This document shows positions 8,847 through 18,078 of a DNA stretch of 64,000 nucleotides, piece by piece. This DNA is from Bacillus dicomae (GTDB lineage: Bacteria; Bacillota; Bacilli; Bacillales; Bacillaceae_G). The notes below the pieces were generated by a model. That model did not search any database. It worked only from the letters and a program-made list of their open reading frames with translations, and was not told the DNA's origin. The translations under genes were made by a program, and so were the position numbers. Position 1 is the first letter of the stretch. Every line of letters begins with the position of its first letter. The stretch spans positions 1-64,000 of the forward strand of contig NZ_VHIV01000010.1 in assembly GCF_006494425.1 (NCBI RefSeq), read 5' to 3'.

Positions 8847-9206
8847 TCACTTTTCTATTTTTTCCAACGCTTTTTGTGGAATTGATTCTTTCGGGATTTC
8901 AGCCCATCCTTTTCCTTGCATACCTTTTGCATAAATTTTTATAAACGCCCCCGTATGCAATTCACGGTTCATCATTCTTTTAACAACTTGTAACTTTCCG
9001 TCTTGTGTATACCCTTTAAACGTATACAAGTATTCTCCGTCTTTTTTCTCACCTTTATCTATAACCGCATAATAATCTTGTATTTCTTTATTTGAAAAGA
9101 AGTTGTCTACAAAAGCATGTACACCTTCTGTTTTTGTGTTCAAATAATACGCTGTTCCACCTAGAATGATGGCAAATACAACTAAAACTTTAATTACCAA
9201 TTTCAT
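8847..9206 (-). CDS. YxeA-family (DUF1093) small exported or anchored protein
   Basis: A 119-residue protein with one N-terminal hydrophobic segment (MKLVIKVLVVFAIILGGTAYY), probably an uncleaved anchor or signal peptide, and an extracytoplasmic domain of ~95 residues with the DUF1093 pattern (YYAVIDKGEK..GEYLYTFKGY..DGK...). YxeA-type proteins are small secreted proteins of Bacillales with no proven biochemical role. The start at 9206 is chosen because GGAGG is 7 bases upstream; a longer frame to 9245 has no ribosome binding site. It is monocistronic. Confidence 0.75.
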   Translation of the reverse strand: MKLVIKVLVVFAIILGGTAYYLNTKTEGVHAFVDNFFSNKEIQDYYAVIDKGEKKDGEYLYTFKGYTQDGKLQVVKRMMNRELHTGAFIKIYAKGMQGKGWAEIPKESIPQKALEKIEK

Positions 9207-9440
9207 ACATGCGCCTCCTGTTTGCACTTCTTTTTCCCTAGTCATATATCTATACTTGTATTATACGAAAAATGACATACTATACTCTATCTAAACATCT
9301 TACACTTTCCTTACATTATTGTAAGGCTTCTTCACCTTATGGCAATTTCCCAATAAAAAATTTTTCCGTTTCATGAACTTTTATATTATTATTGAATGAT
9401 ACAAATTTTTATTACAAAAATCAAAGGAGACAGTTTTCAA

Positions 9441-10478
9441 ATGGCTATCTTGCAAGGTTTAGCACTATTACTTGTTGTACTTTGTCTATTTACACTTTTT
9501 AGTTACCGTGCTCCTTACGGCATGAAAGCAATGGGTGCTTTAGCTAATGCAGCAATCGCTAGTTTTCTTATTGAAGCATTTCACCGTTATATTGGTGGAG
9601 AAATGTTTCATAATGAATTTTTACAATCAGTAGGAGAAGCTTCTGGTAGTATGAGCGGCGTCGCAGCGGCGATTTTAGTAGCACTAGCAATCGGTGTTTC
9701 ACCCGTATATGCTGTTTTAATCGGTATCGCTACTAGTGGATTCGGTATTTTACCAGGATTTTTCGCTGGATACGTTTGCGCTTTCGTCGTGAAATTTCTT
9801 GAAAAGAAATTACCAGCTGGTGTAGAGTTTTTAGCAATTTTATTTATTGCTGCACCAATTTCACGCGGAATGGCCATGCTTATGGATCCGCTCGTAAACG
9901 CAACACTCGGTAAAATCGGTTCTATGATTTCAGTTGCAACTACTGAAAGTCCTATCATTATGGGTATTATGCTTGGTGGATTAATAACAGTTATCTCTAC
10001 CTCTCCATTAAGTTCTATGGCACTAACTGCAATGCTTGGATTAACAGGTTTACCAATGGCGATTGGTAGTCTTGCCGTAGCAGCCTCTGCCCCAATGAAC
10101 TTTATTTTCTTTAAGCGATTAAAAATTTGCTCAAAGAAAGACACAATCGCTGTAGCAATCGAGCCTTTAACACAAGCCGATGTTGTTTCAGCAAATCCAA
10201 TTCCAATTTATGCGACAAACTTCGTTGGCGGTGCACTTGCTGGCATTATTACATCTCTGTTCCAGCTCGTTAATAATGCACCAGGAACAGCATCACCAAT
10301 CCCAGGACTTCTTGTCTTATTCGGGTTTAATGACGTTGTAAAAGTAACGATTGCTGCTGTATTATGTGGAATCGTTACCACGATTATTGGATACATTGGA
10401 TCAATCGTATTCCGTAAATACCCAATTCGTTCTGCTGATGAAATTCGCGGCATTACTTCAGAAGAGAAGGTTGCATAA
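9441..10478 (+). CDS. PTS EIIC-type membrane permease (PTS_EIIC_2 family)
   Basis: A 345-residue, highly hydrophobic protein with about nine to ten membrane segments, many Gly/Ala-rich (AAILVALAIGVSPVYAVLIG). It matches the stand-alone PTS EIIC family found in Bacillus that lacks fused IIA/IIB domains. Such proteins are predicted sugar permeases, but the substrate and the phosphorylating partner are unknown, and no EIIA or EIIB is nearby. The start at 9441 follows AAAGGAGA by ~10 bases; the ATG at 9396 lacks a ribosome binding site. A perfect terminator follows the stop. Confidence 0.75.
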   Translation: MAILQGLALLLVVLCLFTLFSYRAPYGMKAMGALANAAIASFLIEAFHRYIGGEMFHNEFLQSVGEASGSMSGVAAAILVALAIGVSPVYAVLIGIATSGFGILPGFFAGYVCAFVVKFLEKKLPAGVEFLAILFIAAPISRGMAMLMDPLVNATLGKIGSMISVATTESPIIMGIMLGGLITVISTSPLSSMALTAMLGLTGLPMAIGSLAVAASAPMNFIFFKRLKICSKKDTIAVAIEPLTQADVVSANPIPIYATNFVGGALAGIITSLFQLVNNAPGTASPIPGLLVLFGFNDVVKVTIAAVLCGIVTTIIGYIGSIVFRKYPIRSADEIRGITSEEKVA

Positions 10479-10479
10479 G

Positions 10480-10519
10480 AAAAAGAGCTATTCTCATCGT
10501 TTGAGAATAGCTCTTTTTT
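10480..10519 (+). terminator. Terminator after EIIC-type gene
   Basis: AAAGAGCTATTCTCA and TGAGAATAGCTCTTT form a perfect 15-bp stem with a 5-base loop and a T-run. Confidence 0.9.
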
Positions 10520-10540
10520 GTGTTGCGTGATGGTAAATGA

Positions 10541-10620
10541 AATTATATCGACGATTTTTTAAATATATCAGCGCAACTCGAATTGTATCGGCGATTTTTT
10601 AAATATATCGACTTACCGAC
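10541..10620. repeat. Two tandem copies of a 40-bp unit
   Basis: Unit 1 (10541-10580) and unit 2 (10581-10620) both begin AATT.TATCG.CGATTTTTT and continue AAATATATC. They share most positions with an exact 40-bp period. The block lies between two terminators and is non-coding. Confidence 0.75.
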
Positions 10621-10633
10621 ACATAACGACATA

Positions 10634-10670
10634 ATAAGAGCCCTCTAATCATATAGAGGGCTCTTATTTT
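10634..10670. terminator. Bidirectional hairpin terminator
   Basis: AAGAGCCCTCTA and TAGAGGGCTCTT pair around a short loop with a following ATTTTAT. It probably ends the speB transcript on the minus strand. Confidence 0.75.
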
Positions 10671-10710
10671 ATCCAAGCTACAACGCCTCCTAGACCCTTG
10701 CGTCTAAACA

Positions 10711-10821
10711 GTCGGCTTCACTTCTACTTTATCCAGCTACGGCAGCTAGAATCTCCGGCCATTTCACACTCTCGATCGAGCGTTCCAATGACCTGCAATT
10801 CTGAACGAGCCGCTTCCGCTT
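10711..10821 (-). repeat. Dispersed intergenic repeat, copy 2, abutting speB stop
   Basis: Related to the block at 5376-5519: shared ATCCAGCTACGGCAGCTAGAAT core and the same end GAACGAGCCGCTTCCGCTTT next to the stop codon. The distal end (GTCGGCTTCACTTCTACTTT) is a degraded form of the direct motif. It is non-coding. The whole gap 10479-10821 consists of two terminators, the 40-bp tandem repeat and this element. Confidence 0.65.
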
Positions 10822-11694
10822 TTATTTCACCCAACCGAGCAGCATTTCCCGCACGAATTTGCTTGCTGCGACTGGCGTTTGATCACTATGGTCGTAGACA
10901 GGAGCTACTTCTACTAAGTCTGCTCCAACTACATTTATATTTGAATTTGCAATTGCCACGATGGAATCTAATAATTCTTTAGATGTGATACCTCCAGCTT
11001 CTAACGTTCCTGTCCCAGGAGCATGAGCTGGGTCTAATACGTCAATGTCAATTGTGACATAGACTGGGCGTCCTGCAAGTTTCGGTAATACTTCTTTTAA
11101 CGGTTCTAATACGTCAAATTTATATAAGTTCATACCTACTTCTTTTGCCCATTCGAATTCTTCCTTCATTCCAGAACGAATACCGAAAGAATATACGTTT
11201 TCCGGACCAATTAAATCGCACACTTTACGAATAGGTGTAGAGTGAGATAAAGGCTCCCCTTCATACGATTCACGTAAATCAGTATGAGCATCCATATGGA
11301 TGATCGCTAAATCCGGATATTTTTTTGCCATTGCCTTAAAAATTGGCCAAGACACTAAGTGCTCACCGCCGAGACCTAGTGGAAACTTATCGGCATCTAA
11401 AAGTTTTGATACATACTCTTCAATCATATCTATGCTGCGTTGTGCGTTTCCGAATGGTAATGGGATATCACCCGCATCAAAATATTTTACCTCTTCTAGT
11501 TCACGATCTAAATATGGGCTATATTCTTCAAGACCGATTGATACTTCACGAATACGTGCAGGGCCAAAGCGAGATCCTGGACGGTAACTTACTGTCCAAT
11601 CCATAGGCATCCCGTAAATAACTACCTTTGACTCTTCAAAACTTGGATGACTTTTAATAAATACTTTACCTGAATAAGCTTCATCAAAACGCAT
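10822..11694 (-). CDS. speB: Agmatinase
   Basis: Ureohydrolase that converts agmatine to putrescine and urea; cytoplasmic, Mn-dependent. The 290 residues carry all arginase-superfamily metal motifs: GGEH (109-112), DAHTD (135-139) and DIDVLDP (216-222), the last followed by the PGTGT loop. It lies downstream of speE in the same direction, so putrescine made here can feed spermidine synthase. A 218-base gap with several hairpins separates the two genes. ATG preceded by AAGGAGG. Confidence 0.95.
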   Translation of the reverse strand: MRFDEAYSGKVFIKSHPSFEESKVVIYGMPMDWTVSYRPGSRFGPARIREVSIGLEEYSPYLDRELEEVKYFDAGDIPLPFGNAQRSIDMIEEYVSKLLDADKFPLGLGGEHLVSWPIFKAMAKKYPDLAIIHMDAHTDLRESYEGEPLSHSTPIRKVCDLIGPENVYSFGIRSGMKEEFEWAKEVGMNLYKFDVLEPLKEVLPKLAGRPVYVTIDIDVLDPAHAPGTGTLEAGGITSKELLDSIVAIANSNINVVGADLVEVAPVYDHSDQTPVAASKFVREMLLGWVK

Positions 11695-11704
11695 ATTCTT
11701 TTCC

Positions 11705-11900
11705 TCCTTATGTGGAACTTAAGGTATCCCAACCTTTCATATTTCTCAAATTTGGAGCGAGCTGCTCCTCTTTCTCGATTTACCAGGGTCTTCTTTTTTT
11801 AAAACAAGAAGACAATTTTCTTTACAGAAGTGTAAATAGCTAGCATGTTCAAGTCTTCTGGACAAACACCTTAAATGAGCTACTTACACTTTATTTGTTC
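11705..11900 (-). other. Structured spacer between speE and speB
   Basis: Read on the minus strand, this spacer contains nested inverted repeats: AAGTGTAAGTAGCT with AGCTATTTACACTT (11878-11891 and 11828-11841, one mismatch), then GTCTTCTT with AAGAAGAC, then GGAGC/GCTCC close to the speB ribosome binding site. They could be a processing or attenuation leader for speB. None has a clean T-run, so a simple terminator is not favoured. Confidence 0.4.
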
Positions 11901-11912
11901 AATACGATTCTC

Positions 11913-12740
11913 TTACTTAATTAGATCGCCAACAAATTTCGGTAATGCGAATGCTGCATTGTGTAATTCTTTTGTGTAGTATTTCGTTTCAATTTCGTGG
12001 AAACGCTCTTCACTTACTTCTAATGGATCATGTTTTTTAGATCCGATTGTGAACGTCCAAAGACCGCTTGGGTAAGTTGGAATGTTCGCTGTGTATAAAC
12101 GAGTAATTGGGAAAATCTCTTTTACATCTTTAAACACTGTTGTAATTAGTTCTGGTGTAAACCAAGGGTTGTCCGTTTGTGCAACGAAAATACCGTCTTC
12201 TTTTAACGCTTTTGAAATTCCAGCGTAGAAGCCTTTTGTAAATAGGTTTACTGCTGGGCCTACTGGCTCAGTAGAATCTACCATAATTACGTCATATTCA
12301 TTTTCGCTTTCAGCAATGTGTAGGAAACCGTCTCCCACTTTTACTTCTACACGCTCATTATCTAATGCGCCTGCAATTGATGGTAAGTATTGTTTAGAGT
12401 ACTCAATTACTTTTCCATCGATTTCAACAAGAGTTGCTTTCTTTACGCTTGGGTGTTTTAACACTTCACGAATAACACCGCCATCGCCACCACCTACAAC
12501 TAGTACATTTTCAGGGTTTGGATGTGTAAATAAAGGTACGTGCGCTACCATTTCATGATAAACGAACTCATCTTTTTCTGTTGTCATAACCATGCCGTCT
12601 AAAATAAGCATGTTTCCGAACTCTTCCGTTTCAACCATATCAAGTTTTTGGAATTCTGTTTGCTCCGTATGTAATGTGCGGTTAATACGCGCCGTAATCC
12701 CAAAATGTTTTGTTTGTTTTTCAGTGAACCATAGTTCCAT
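11913..12740 (-). CDS. speE: Spermidine synthase (polyamine aminopropyltransferase)
   Basis: Transfers the aminopropyl group of decarboxylated SAM to putrescine. The 275-residue protein has the N-terminal beta-hairpin domain and a Rossmann methyltransferase-like fold with the GGGDGG nucleotide motif (83-88) and the catalytic Asp in [10 protein letters not shown] (~155). Order speE-speB is the same as in B. subtilis. ATG start at 12740 with an AAGGCGTG-type site upstream. Confidence 0.96.
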   Translation of the reverse strand: MELWFTEKQTKHFGITARINRTLHTEQTEFQKLDMVETEEFGNMLILDGMVMTTEKDEFVYHEMVAHVPLFTHPNPENVLVVGGGDGGVIREVLKHPSVKKATLVEIDGKVIEYSKQYLPSIAGALDNERVEVKVGDGFLHIAESENEYDVIMVDSTEPVGPAVNLFTKGFYAGISKALKEDGIFVAQTDNPWFTPELITTVFKDVKEIFPITRLYTANIPTYPSGLWTFTIGSKKHDPLEVSEERFHEIETKYYTKELHNAAFALPKFVGDLIK

Positions 12741-12892
12741 CGTACAATCACGCCTTTCAATGCAAATTTATAATAAGGACATCATTAATGTCCCCTAACA
12801 AAAATAAAACAAAACATCCAAAAAGTATAGTTAAAAGTACAAAAATACCGAAAATATATTTTAGTCAGAGGGTTCTAACATATACATGAAAA

Positions 12893-12920
12893 GAAAACCC
12901 TTTCTTAAGAAAGGGCTTTT
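12893..12920 (-). terminator. Terminator of the merR-MFS operon
   Basis: AAAGCCCTTTCTTAAGAAAGGGTTTT on the minus strand. The stem overlaps the stop codon of the MFS gene at 12905-12907. Confidence 0.85.
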
Positions 12921-14068
12921 GTCTCTATTTCTACTGGTTTACGAATTGGAATTAGAATCATAATACAACCAACTAATACCACAATTCCCCCAACTAAAAA
13001 TGGACTTTGTGGTGAAACTGTGTGCCCGATAACTCCTGATAAAATCGGAGCAATTGCGCCACCTAGCCAACGAACGAAGTTATAAACACCTGATGTCACA
13101 GATCTTTCATAGGGTGAAATATCCATTACATAGCTTGTAAATAATGCATTATTTAATCCTGATGCTAATCCAGATAGGATGATTAATACGATTTGTAACC
13201 ACATAATTTTCACGAAGAATAATGCAATCAAGAAAATCGCAAATACGAGTAAACTGCCTTTCAATAATGCTTTCGGCTCATATTTTCCTTCTAGCTTATG
13301 TGCTAAAATTGCAGAACCGTAAGCTAACGCGAGTCCCCATCCACAAAATACAAATCCTAATTGAATAGCAGATAAATGCATAATAAGTGGTGAATATGCT
13401 AACACAACGAAAAATCCGTAGTAGTATAACATTCCTGAAATCGCGCCTTGCATAAATGGTTTATACTTCACCAGGTTAAGTAATTCTCCTACGCCTGCCG
13501 CTTTACGTTCCACTTTGTGCTCTGGTTCTTTCACAAAAAAGAAAACTAAAATAAATGCTAAGAAAATTAAAATACTCGTTGCGAAAAATGGGTAACGCCA
13601 AGAATGTCCACCTAATATACCGCCTAATAACGGTCCGCCCGCCATTCCTAAACCGATGGCTGCTTCATATAATCCTACTGCTTCATGAACTTCTTTACTT
13701 AATGCAATCAATAATGTCATCGCCGTTGCGAAGAACATTGCATTTCCTAATCCCCATCCAGCGCGGAAAAGAGATAATTGAGCAATCGTTTGCGATACAC
13801 CACATATAAACGCAAATACAGTTACGATCGCAAGGCCAATTGTCATCATTCGTTTATCGCCAAATCTTGATGCAAATATACCAGCTGGTAACATCATAAT
13901 TGCCATCGTTAAAATATACGCTGTAAATAACATCTCGACTTGCCAATGCGTTGCCCCAATCTTTTCAGCAATAATCGGCAAAATTGGATCGACTACCCCT
14001 ATACCTGAAAAGGCAAGGAAAGTAGCCACCACTGTAATCAATCTCCCTAGTTTTCGTTTGCTCTCCAT
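12905..14068 (-). CDS. MFS drug-type efflux transporter
   Basis: A 387-residue protein with about 12 membrane segments and the MFS signature loop between TM2 and TM3 (GIFASRFGDKRMM). TM1 contains FSGIGVVDPILPIIAEK, typical of the DHA1 multidrug family. It lies 5 bases after a MerR-family regulator in the same operon, the common arrangement for inducible efflux pumps. The substrate is unknown. ATG start at 14068 preceded by AGGAGA. Confidence 0.85.
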   Translation of the reverse strand: MESKRKLGRLITVVATFLAFSGIGVVDPILPIIAEKIGATHWQVEMLFTAYILTMAIMMLPAGIFASRFGDKRMMTIGLAIVTVFAFICGVSQTIAQLSLFRAGWGLGNAMFFATAMTLLIALSKEVHEAVGLYEAAIGLGMAGGPLLGGILGGHSWRYPFFATSILIFLAFILVFFFVKEPEHKVERKAAGVGELLNLVKYKPFMQGAISGMLYYYGFFVVLAYSPLIMHLSAIQLGFVFCGWGLALAYGSAILAHKLEGKYEPKALLKGSLLVFAIFLIALFFVKIMWLQIVLIILSGLASGLNNALFTSYVMDISPYERSVTSGVYNFVRWLGGAIAPILSGVIGHTVSPQSPFLVGGIVVLVGCIMILIPIRKPVEIETKALS

Positions 14069-14073
14069 TTTGA

Positions 14074-14481
14074 TTACTCTCCTTTTGTATTCTCTAAAAA
14101 TGTCACTGCACGATGTAAACTATCCTCAAGTTCCGCCTTCACACGCTGCATTTGCTCCATTTTCTCATCTAGCGTTTGCACTTGTTTCTCAAGCATCTCT
14201 CTAATTTCTTGAATTACTTCACGATCACGAGGGTTCTCACTATTTCTTCTTTTCTCCATTCTTTCTTTTAACGATAAGAAATATTGCATTTCTTGAAGCG
14301 TAATTCCTAACACTTCTTTCGCTTCTACAATCCTTTTAATTCTTGCAATATCCTCATCTGTATACAGGCGAATGTTCCCCTCACTACGTTCCGGGGGATG
14401 AATTAAACCAATTTCCTCATAATAACGAAGTGTACGTTTTGTTAAACCAACTTGTTTTGTGACTTCATCAATTTTATACAT
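14074..14481 (-). CDS. MerR-family transcriptional regulator
   Basis: A 135-residue protein with the winged helix-turn-helix of MerR at the N-terminus (MYKIDEVTKQVGLTKRTLRYYEEIGL, 1-26), a second wing, and a long coiled-coil dimerisation helix (~75-125). There is no Cys cluster for metals and no C-terminal effector domain, so it belongs to the short TipA/BmrR-like group with an unknown inducer. The start at 14481 follows GGGAGG at proper spacing; the frame extends to 14499 without support. It is co-transcribed with the efflux gene and probably autoregulated through the palindrome upstream. Confidence 0.9.
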   Translation of the reverse strand: MYKIDEVTKQVGLTKRTLRYYEEIGLIHPPERSEGNIRLYTDEDIARIKRIVEAKEVLGITLQEMQYFLSLKERMEKRRNSENPRDREVIQEIREMLEKQVQTLDEKMEQMQRVKAELEDSLHRAVTFLENTKGE

Positions 14482-14517
14482 GTTTATTCCTCCCTTCACT
14501 CAATTATTACATTTTAC

Positions 14518-14529
14518 GTTAACGTTAAC
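14518..14529. promoter_or_regulatory. Palindromic operator candidate for the MerR regulator
   Basis: GTTAACGTTAAC is a perfect 12-bp palindrome 37 bases upstream of the merR start, with AT-rich -10-like sequence beside it. MerR proteins bind dyads between promoter elements. The assignment rests on position and symmetry. Confidence 0.5.
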
Positions 14530-14633
14530 TTTTATGCAACTGTTAGACTTTTGTAAATGTTTATCCTATTCAATTGTATTTTTCCAAAAGCAGTTTCATA
14601 ATGAAAGAAAAGAAACGATAAGGAGATTTCCGT

Positions 14634-15359
14634 ATGAATAAACCACTTATTTTTGCTCACCGCGGAGTAAAAGGAACACATCCCGAAAATACGATGATTG
14701 CCTTCCAAGAAGCTGAACGCATTGGCGCTCATGGAATTGAGCTTGATGTTCATCTATCAAAAGATGGTGAACTTGTCGTAATTCACGATGAAACAGTTGA
14801 TCGTACAACAAACGGCATAGGACTTGTTTCCGAAAAAACGGTAGAGGAGTTACAAGCTTTAGATGCTGGTAGCTATAAAGGCCCTTCTTTCCATGAAGCA
14901 AAAATCCCAACGTTACGAGAAGTATTTATTTGGCTATCTACAACAAAATTACAGCTCAACATCGAATTGAAAACAGATGTTATCCACTATCCAAATATTG
15001 AAGAAAAAGTTGTGGCTCTCGTTCGGGAATATCATTTATCTAATCAAATTGTATTCTCCTCGTTTAACCACGACTCTGTTTCATTATTAGCAGAGATTGC
15101 TCCTGAAATCCCAAGAGCAATTTTATATGATACACCACTTGCTGACCCTATCGCTGAAGCAAAAACTAGAGAAGCAACTGGTTTACATCCAAACTTTCAA
15201 CTACTAACAAAGGAATTTGTTCAACTAGCGCAAAAACAAGGGTACGTTTTCCGCCCTTATACAATTAACGAATACAAAGATTTACAAACTATGATTGATT
15301 ATGGTGTAGACGTCATTATTACCGATTGGCCAACACGTGCCTTTGAGCTCCTTTCTTAA
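14634..15359 (+). CDS. Glycerophosphodiester phosphodiesterase
   Basis: Hydrolyses glycerophosphodiesters to glycerol-3-phosphate and an alcohol. The 241 residues show the GDPD TIM-barrel signature: HRG (9-11), PENT (17-20), the metal ligands in ELDVHLSKDG and the catalytic His in VVIHDETVDRTTNG. There is no signal peptide, so it acts in the cytoplasm, like UgpQ/YhdW types. Start supported by AAGGAGA. Monocistronic, with a terminator after the stop. Confidence 0.92.
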   Translation: MNKPLIFAHRGVKGTHPENTMIAFQEAERIGAHGIELDVHLSKDGELVVIHDETVDRTTNGIGLVSEKTVEELQALDAGSYKGPSFHEAKIPTLREVFIWLSTTKLQLNIELKTDVIHYPNIEEKVVALVREYHLSNQIVFSSFNHDSVSLLAEIAPEIPRAILYDTPLADPIAEAKTREATGLHPNFQLLTKEFVQLAQKQGYVFRPYTINEYKDLQTMIDYGVDVIITDWPTRAFELLS

Positions 15360-15374
15360 TTGAAGGAGCTTTTT
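15343..15374 (+). terminator. Terminator after GDPD gene
   Basis: GAGCTCCTTTC-TTAATT-GAAGGAGCTTTTT; the 5' half of the stem overlaps the last codons of the gene. Confidence 0.85.
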
Positions 15375-15458
15375 GTTTTCGAAATTTCATTGTTTAAAAT
15401 AACCGAAAACCCTCAATACTAATACAATAATGTTTGTATGAATGAGGGGCTGAAAAAG

Positions 15459-17510
15459 ATGGATCAAACTATGAATCCGAAACTTAAAAAATATAAACGT
15501 CTTTTCTTCACCGTAATGTTTTCTTCTGTTCTTTTTTTCGTTTTTTCCTTTTTTGTTATTATTATAGTTGCAAAAATTATGGGACCTCCCCCTGTTGCTG
15601 TCCCGCAAACAAGTGTCTTTTACGCTAATGATGACACTGTTATAGGACAAAGTAATGAAATGCAAAAACGCTACAATGTATCTCTCAATGAAATTTCTCC
15701 TTATGTAAAAGAGGCGACACTATCTATCGAAGATCAACGATTCTACAAACATCACGGCTTTGATATGAAGCGTATCGCTGGTGCCATTGTTGCCGATTTA
15801 AAAGCGATGGCAAAAGTCCAAGGTGCTAGTACGATTACACAACAATATGCACGTAATCTGTATTTAGATCATGATAAAACGTGGAAACGTAAACTATTAG
15901 AAGCAATGTACACAATCCGCCTTGAAGTAAACTATAATAAAAATCATATTTTAGAAGGATATTTAAATACAATTTATTACGGGCATGGTGCTTACGGAAT
16001 CGAAGCTGCGTCTCGTCTATATTTCGATAAAACAGCAAAAGAATTAACATTAGCGGAAGCTAGTATGCTCGCAGGTATCCCGAAAGGACCTAGTGTATAC
16101 TCTCCCTTTTTAAAAGAGGATCGTGCTAAAGGACGACAATCTCTCATATTAGACGAAATGGTAGAACAAGGTTATATTACGAAGAAACAAGCAGCTTCAG
16201 CGAAGAAAGAACCACTGACTTTCGCTTCATTAGATACGAAAAAAGTGGCAGAGATTGCGCCTTATTTCCAAGATGCTGTACAAGCTTCTCTTCTTCGTGA
16301 TATCGGATTAGATGAGCAAGCCTTACAAAAAGGTGGCTTGCGCATTTATACAACGCTAGATCCGAAATTACAATCGGTAGCAGAACAAGCTGTAAAAGAT
16401 CACATACCCGACACGACAAACATACAAACTGCGCTCGTCTCTATGAATCCAAAAACAGGTGAAGTAGCTGCTCTTGTTGGTGGAACTGATTATAATACAA
16501 GTCAATTTAACAGGGCTACACAGGCCGCTCGCCAGCCTGGATCTACGTTTAAACCATTCCTATATTATGCGGCATTAGAACGAGGATTCACCCCTGCTAC
16601 GCGCTTAAAAAGCGAGTACACCGTGTTCACTTTAGGTGACGGTGTTTCAAAGTATAAACCGAAAAACTATAAAGACTATTATGCAGACGATTTTGTAACA
16701 ATGGCGCAGGCTCTTGCGGTCTCTGATAACGTCTATGCCGTGAAGACTAATTTATTTTTAGGCGAAGACATTCTTACAAAAACGGCGAAGCAATTCGGCA
16801 TTAAGAGTGCATTAAAAGATGTCCCTTCCCTTGCTCTCGGTACATCTCCTGTCAAACCAATTGAAATGGTTAACGCTTATAGCATGTTCGCAAATGGTGG
16901 AAAAGAAGTAAAACCTACTTTCATTCGCCGCATTATGGATCATGAAGGAAATATGTTATACGATGCTCATTTGGAGAGTAAACAAGTTCTCGACAAGAGC
17001 AAAGCATTTGTAATGGAAGAAATGATGACGGGCATGTTTAATAAAAAACTAAGCAGTTATGCTGCTGTAACTGGTCAATCGATGTTATCTAAACTATCAA
17101 GAACATATGCCGGAAAATCTGGTTCTACTGAAACAGATAGTTGGATGATTGGATTTACTCCGCAAATCGTAACAGGTGTATGGGTCGGATACGATCAACC
17201 TAAATCCATTTCAAACGTAGCAGAACAAGGATATGCGAAAAGAATATGGACCGATACGATGGAGAAAGGCTTAGATGGACAACCTAAAAAAGAGTTTAAA
17301 CAGCCAAGTGATGTCGTTGCAGTCGATATTAACCCTGAAAACGGAAAAATCGCTACAAAAAATTGCCCGATTTCAGTGAAAATGTATTTCGCAAAAGGTA
17401 CAGAACCAACTGAATATTGTATGGATCATGTTGATGATAAAGAGGAATTTGAAAAGACAACTGAAGAAAAGAAAAAAACAAGTTGGTGGAAAAGGTATCT
17501 TCCTTGGTAA
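15459..17510 (+). CDS. pbpG: Class A penicillin-binding protein (PbpG-like glycosyltransferase/transpeptidase)
   Basis: A bifunctional peptidoglycan synthase of 683 residues. A cytoplasmic tail and one TM (~15-40) precede a GT51 glycosyltransferase domain with EDQRFY (Glu ~91) and GASTITQQ, followed by a transpeptidase domain with the active-site STFK (Ser ~362), SDN (~422-424) and KSGS (~553-556). The C-terminus is Lys/Glu-rich. The start at 15459 is preferred because GAGGGG lies 8-9 bases upstream; the ATG at 15438 has no such site. Length and its place between speE and ywhD match B. subtilis PbpG, a sporulation-associated PBP, so the symbol rests on synteny as well as sequence. Confidence 0.9.
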   Translation: MDQTMNPKLKKYKRLFFTVMFSSVLFFVFSFFVIIIVAKIMGPPPVAVPQTSVFYANDDTVIGQSNEMQKRYNVSLNEISPYVKEATLSIEDQRFYKHHGFDMKRIAGAIVADLKAMAKVQGASTITQQYARNLYLDHDKTWKRKLLEAMYTIRLEVNYNKNHILEGYLNTIYYGHGAYGIEAASRLYFDKTAKELTLAEASMLAGIPKGPSVYSPFLKEDRAKGRQSLILDEMVEQGYITKKQAASAKKEPLTFASLDTKKVAEIAPYFQDAVQASLLRDIGLDEQALQKGGLRIYTTLDPKLQSVAEQAVKDHIPDTTNIQTALVSMNPKTGEVAALVGGTDYNTSQFNRATQAARQPGSTFKPFLYYAALERGFTPATRLKSEYTVFTLGDGVSKYKPKNYKDYYADDFVTMAQALAVSDNVYAVKTNLFLGEDILTKTAKQFGIKSALKDVPSLALGTSPVKPIEMVNAYSMFANGGKEVKPTFIRRIMDHEGNMLYDAHLESKQVLDKSKAFVMEEMMTGMFNKKLSSYAAVTGQSMLSKLSRTYAGKSGSTETDSWMIGFTPQIVTGVWVGYDQPKSISNVAEQGYAKRIWTDTMEKGLDGQPKKEFKQPSDVVAVDINPENGKIATKNCPISVKMYFAKGTEPTEYCMDHVDDKEEFEKTTEEKKKTSWWKRYLPW

Positions 17511-17511
17511 A

Positions 17512-17546
17512 AAAATAGCTGACGGACATCCGTCAGCTATTTTTTA
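17512..17546. terminator. Bidirectional terminator
   Basis: AAAAATAGCTGACGGA-CA-TCCGTCAGCTATTTTT lies between the convergent pbpG and ywhD genes. Confidence 0.95.
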
Positions 17547-18053
17547 TTCACTTAATAATGCACGGCGCAATTCTTCACTAGATTCGTTCCAAATTGCTTC
17601 ATTATGTTCTTTCAAGAACATACCAAGTACTTTTTTAGATGATTCATCCATATGGTCAACCATAATGTGACGCTTCATTGATTTATCCATTTTGTTTACG
17701 TGCTCTGGAAGTGATTTATATCCGCGGCGAATTTCACGATCTACTGTCATTTCACAAGCTGTTACACCTGCATAATAAGCACCTGTTGCCGTTCTTTCAA
17801 TCGTTACCCAAACAAGCCAAAATGGTTTTCCGTTTGGAACTTCATCTTTATTTGTTAAAAACTTAATTCCTTTTTCTACTGTACTACGTGCATGCATCGC
17901 ACCGATATCAACGAATGCTGTTTTCTCTAGTACATCGACAAATACAGGTGAAATATTTTCTAAACTAAGTGCTCCAACGCCAAATCCACCATGTCCATCT
18001 GTTGAATCATTTTTCACGATATTAAAACCGATTTTTTTCTTTTTCTCTGTCAT
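17544..18053 (-). CDS. ywhD: YwhD-family protein
   Basis: A 169-residue soluble protein matching the Bacillus YwhD family by sequence character (GFNIVKNDSTDGHGGFGVG near the N-terminus) and by position between pbpG and the ywhC protease gene. There are no membrane segments or known catalytic motif, and the function is unestablished. The region includes DIGAMHARSTVEKGIKF and a Lys/His-rich stretch near residues 110-130. The ATG at 18053 follows GAGGAGG-type sequence. Probably co-transcribed with ywhC, 25 bases upstream. Confidence 0.85.
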   Translation of the reverse strand: MTEKKKKIGFNIVKNDSTDGHGGFGVGALSLENISPVFVDVLEKTAFVDIGAMHARSTVEKGIKFLTNKDEVPNGKPFWLVWVTIERTATGAYYAGVTACEMTVDREIRRGYKSLPEHVNKMDKSMKRHIMVDHMDESSKKVLGMFLKEHNEAIWNESSEELRRALLSE

Positions 18054-18078
18054 ATGTAAATTCCTCCTCGCTTAATGA

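Noticed and set aside
9608-10144. 178-codon open frame antisense to the EIIC-type gene
   Set aside because: It mirrors the real gene on the opposite strand, has no binding site, and the sense frame is a clear membrane protein. Other long antisense frames (e.g. 34145-34615, 58211-58744) were dropped for the same reason.
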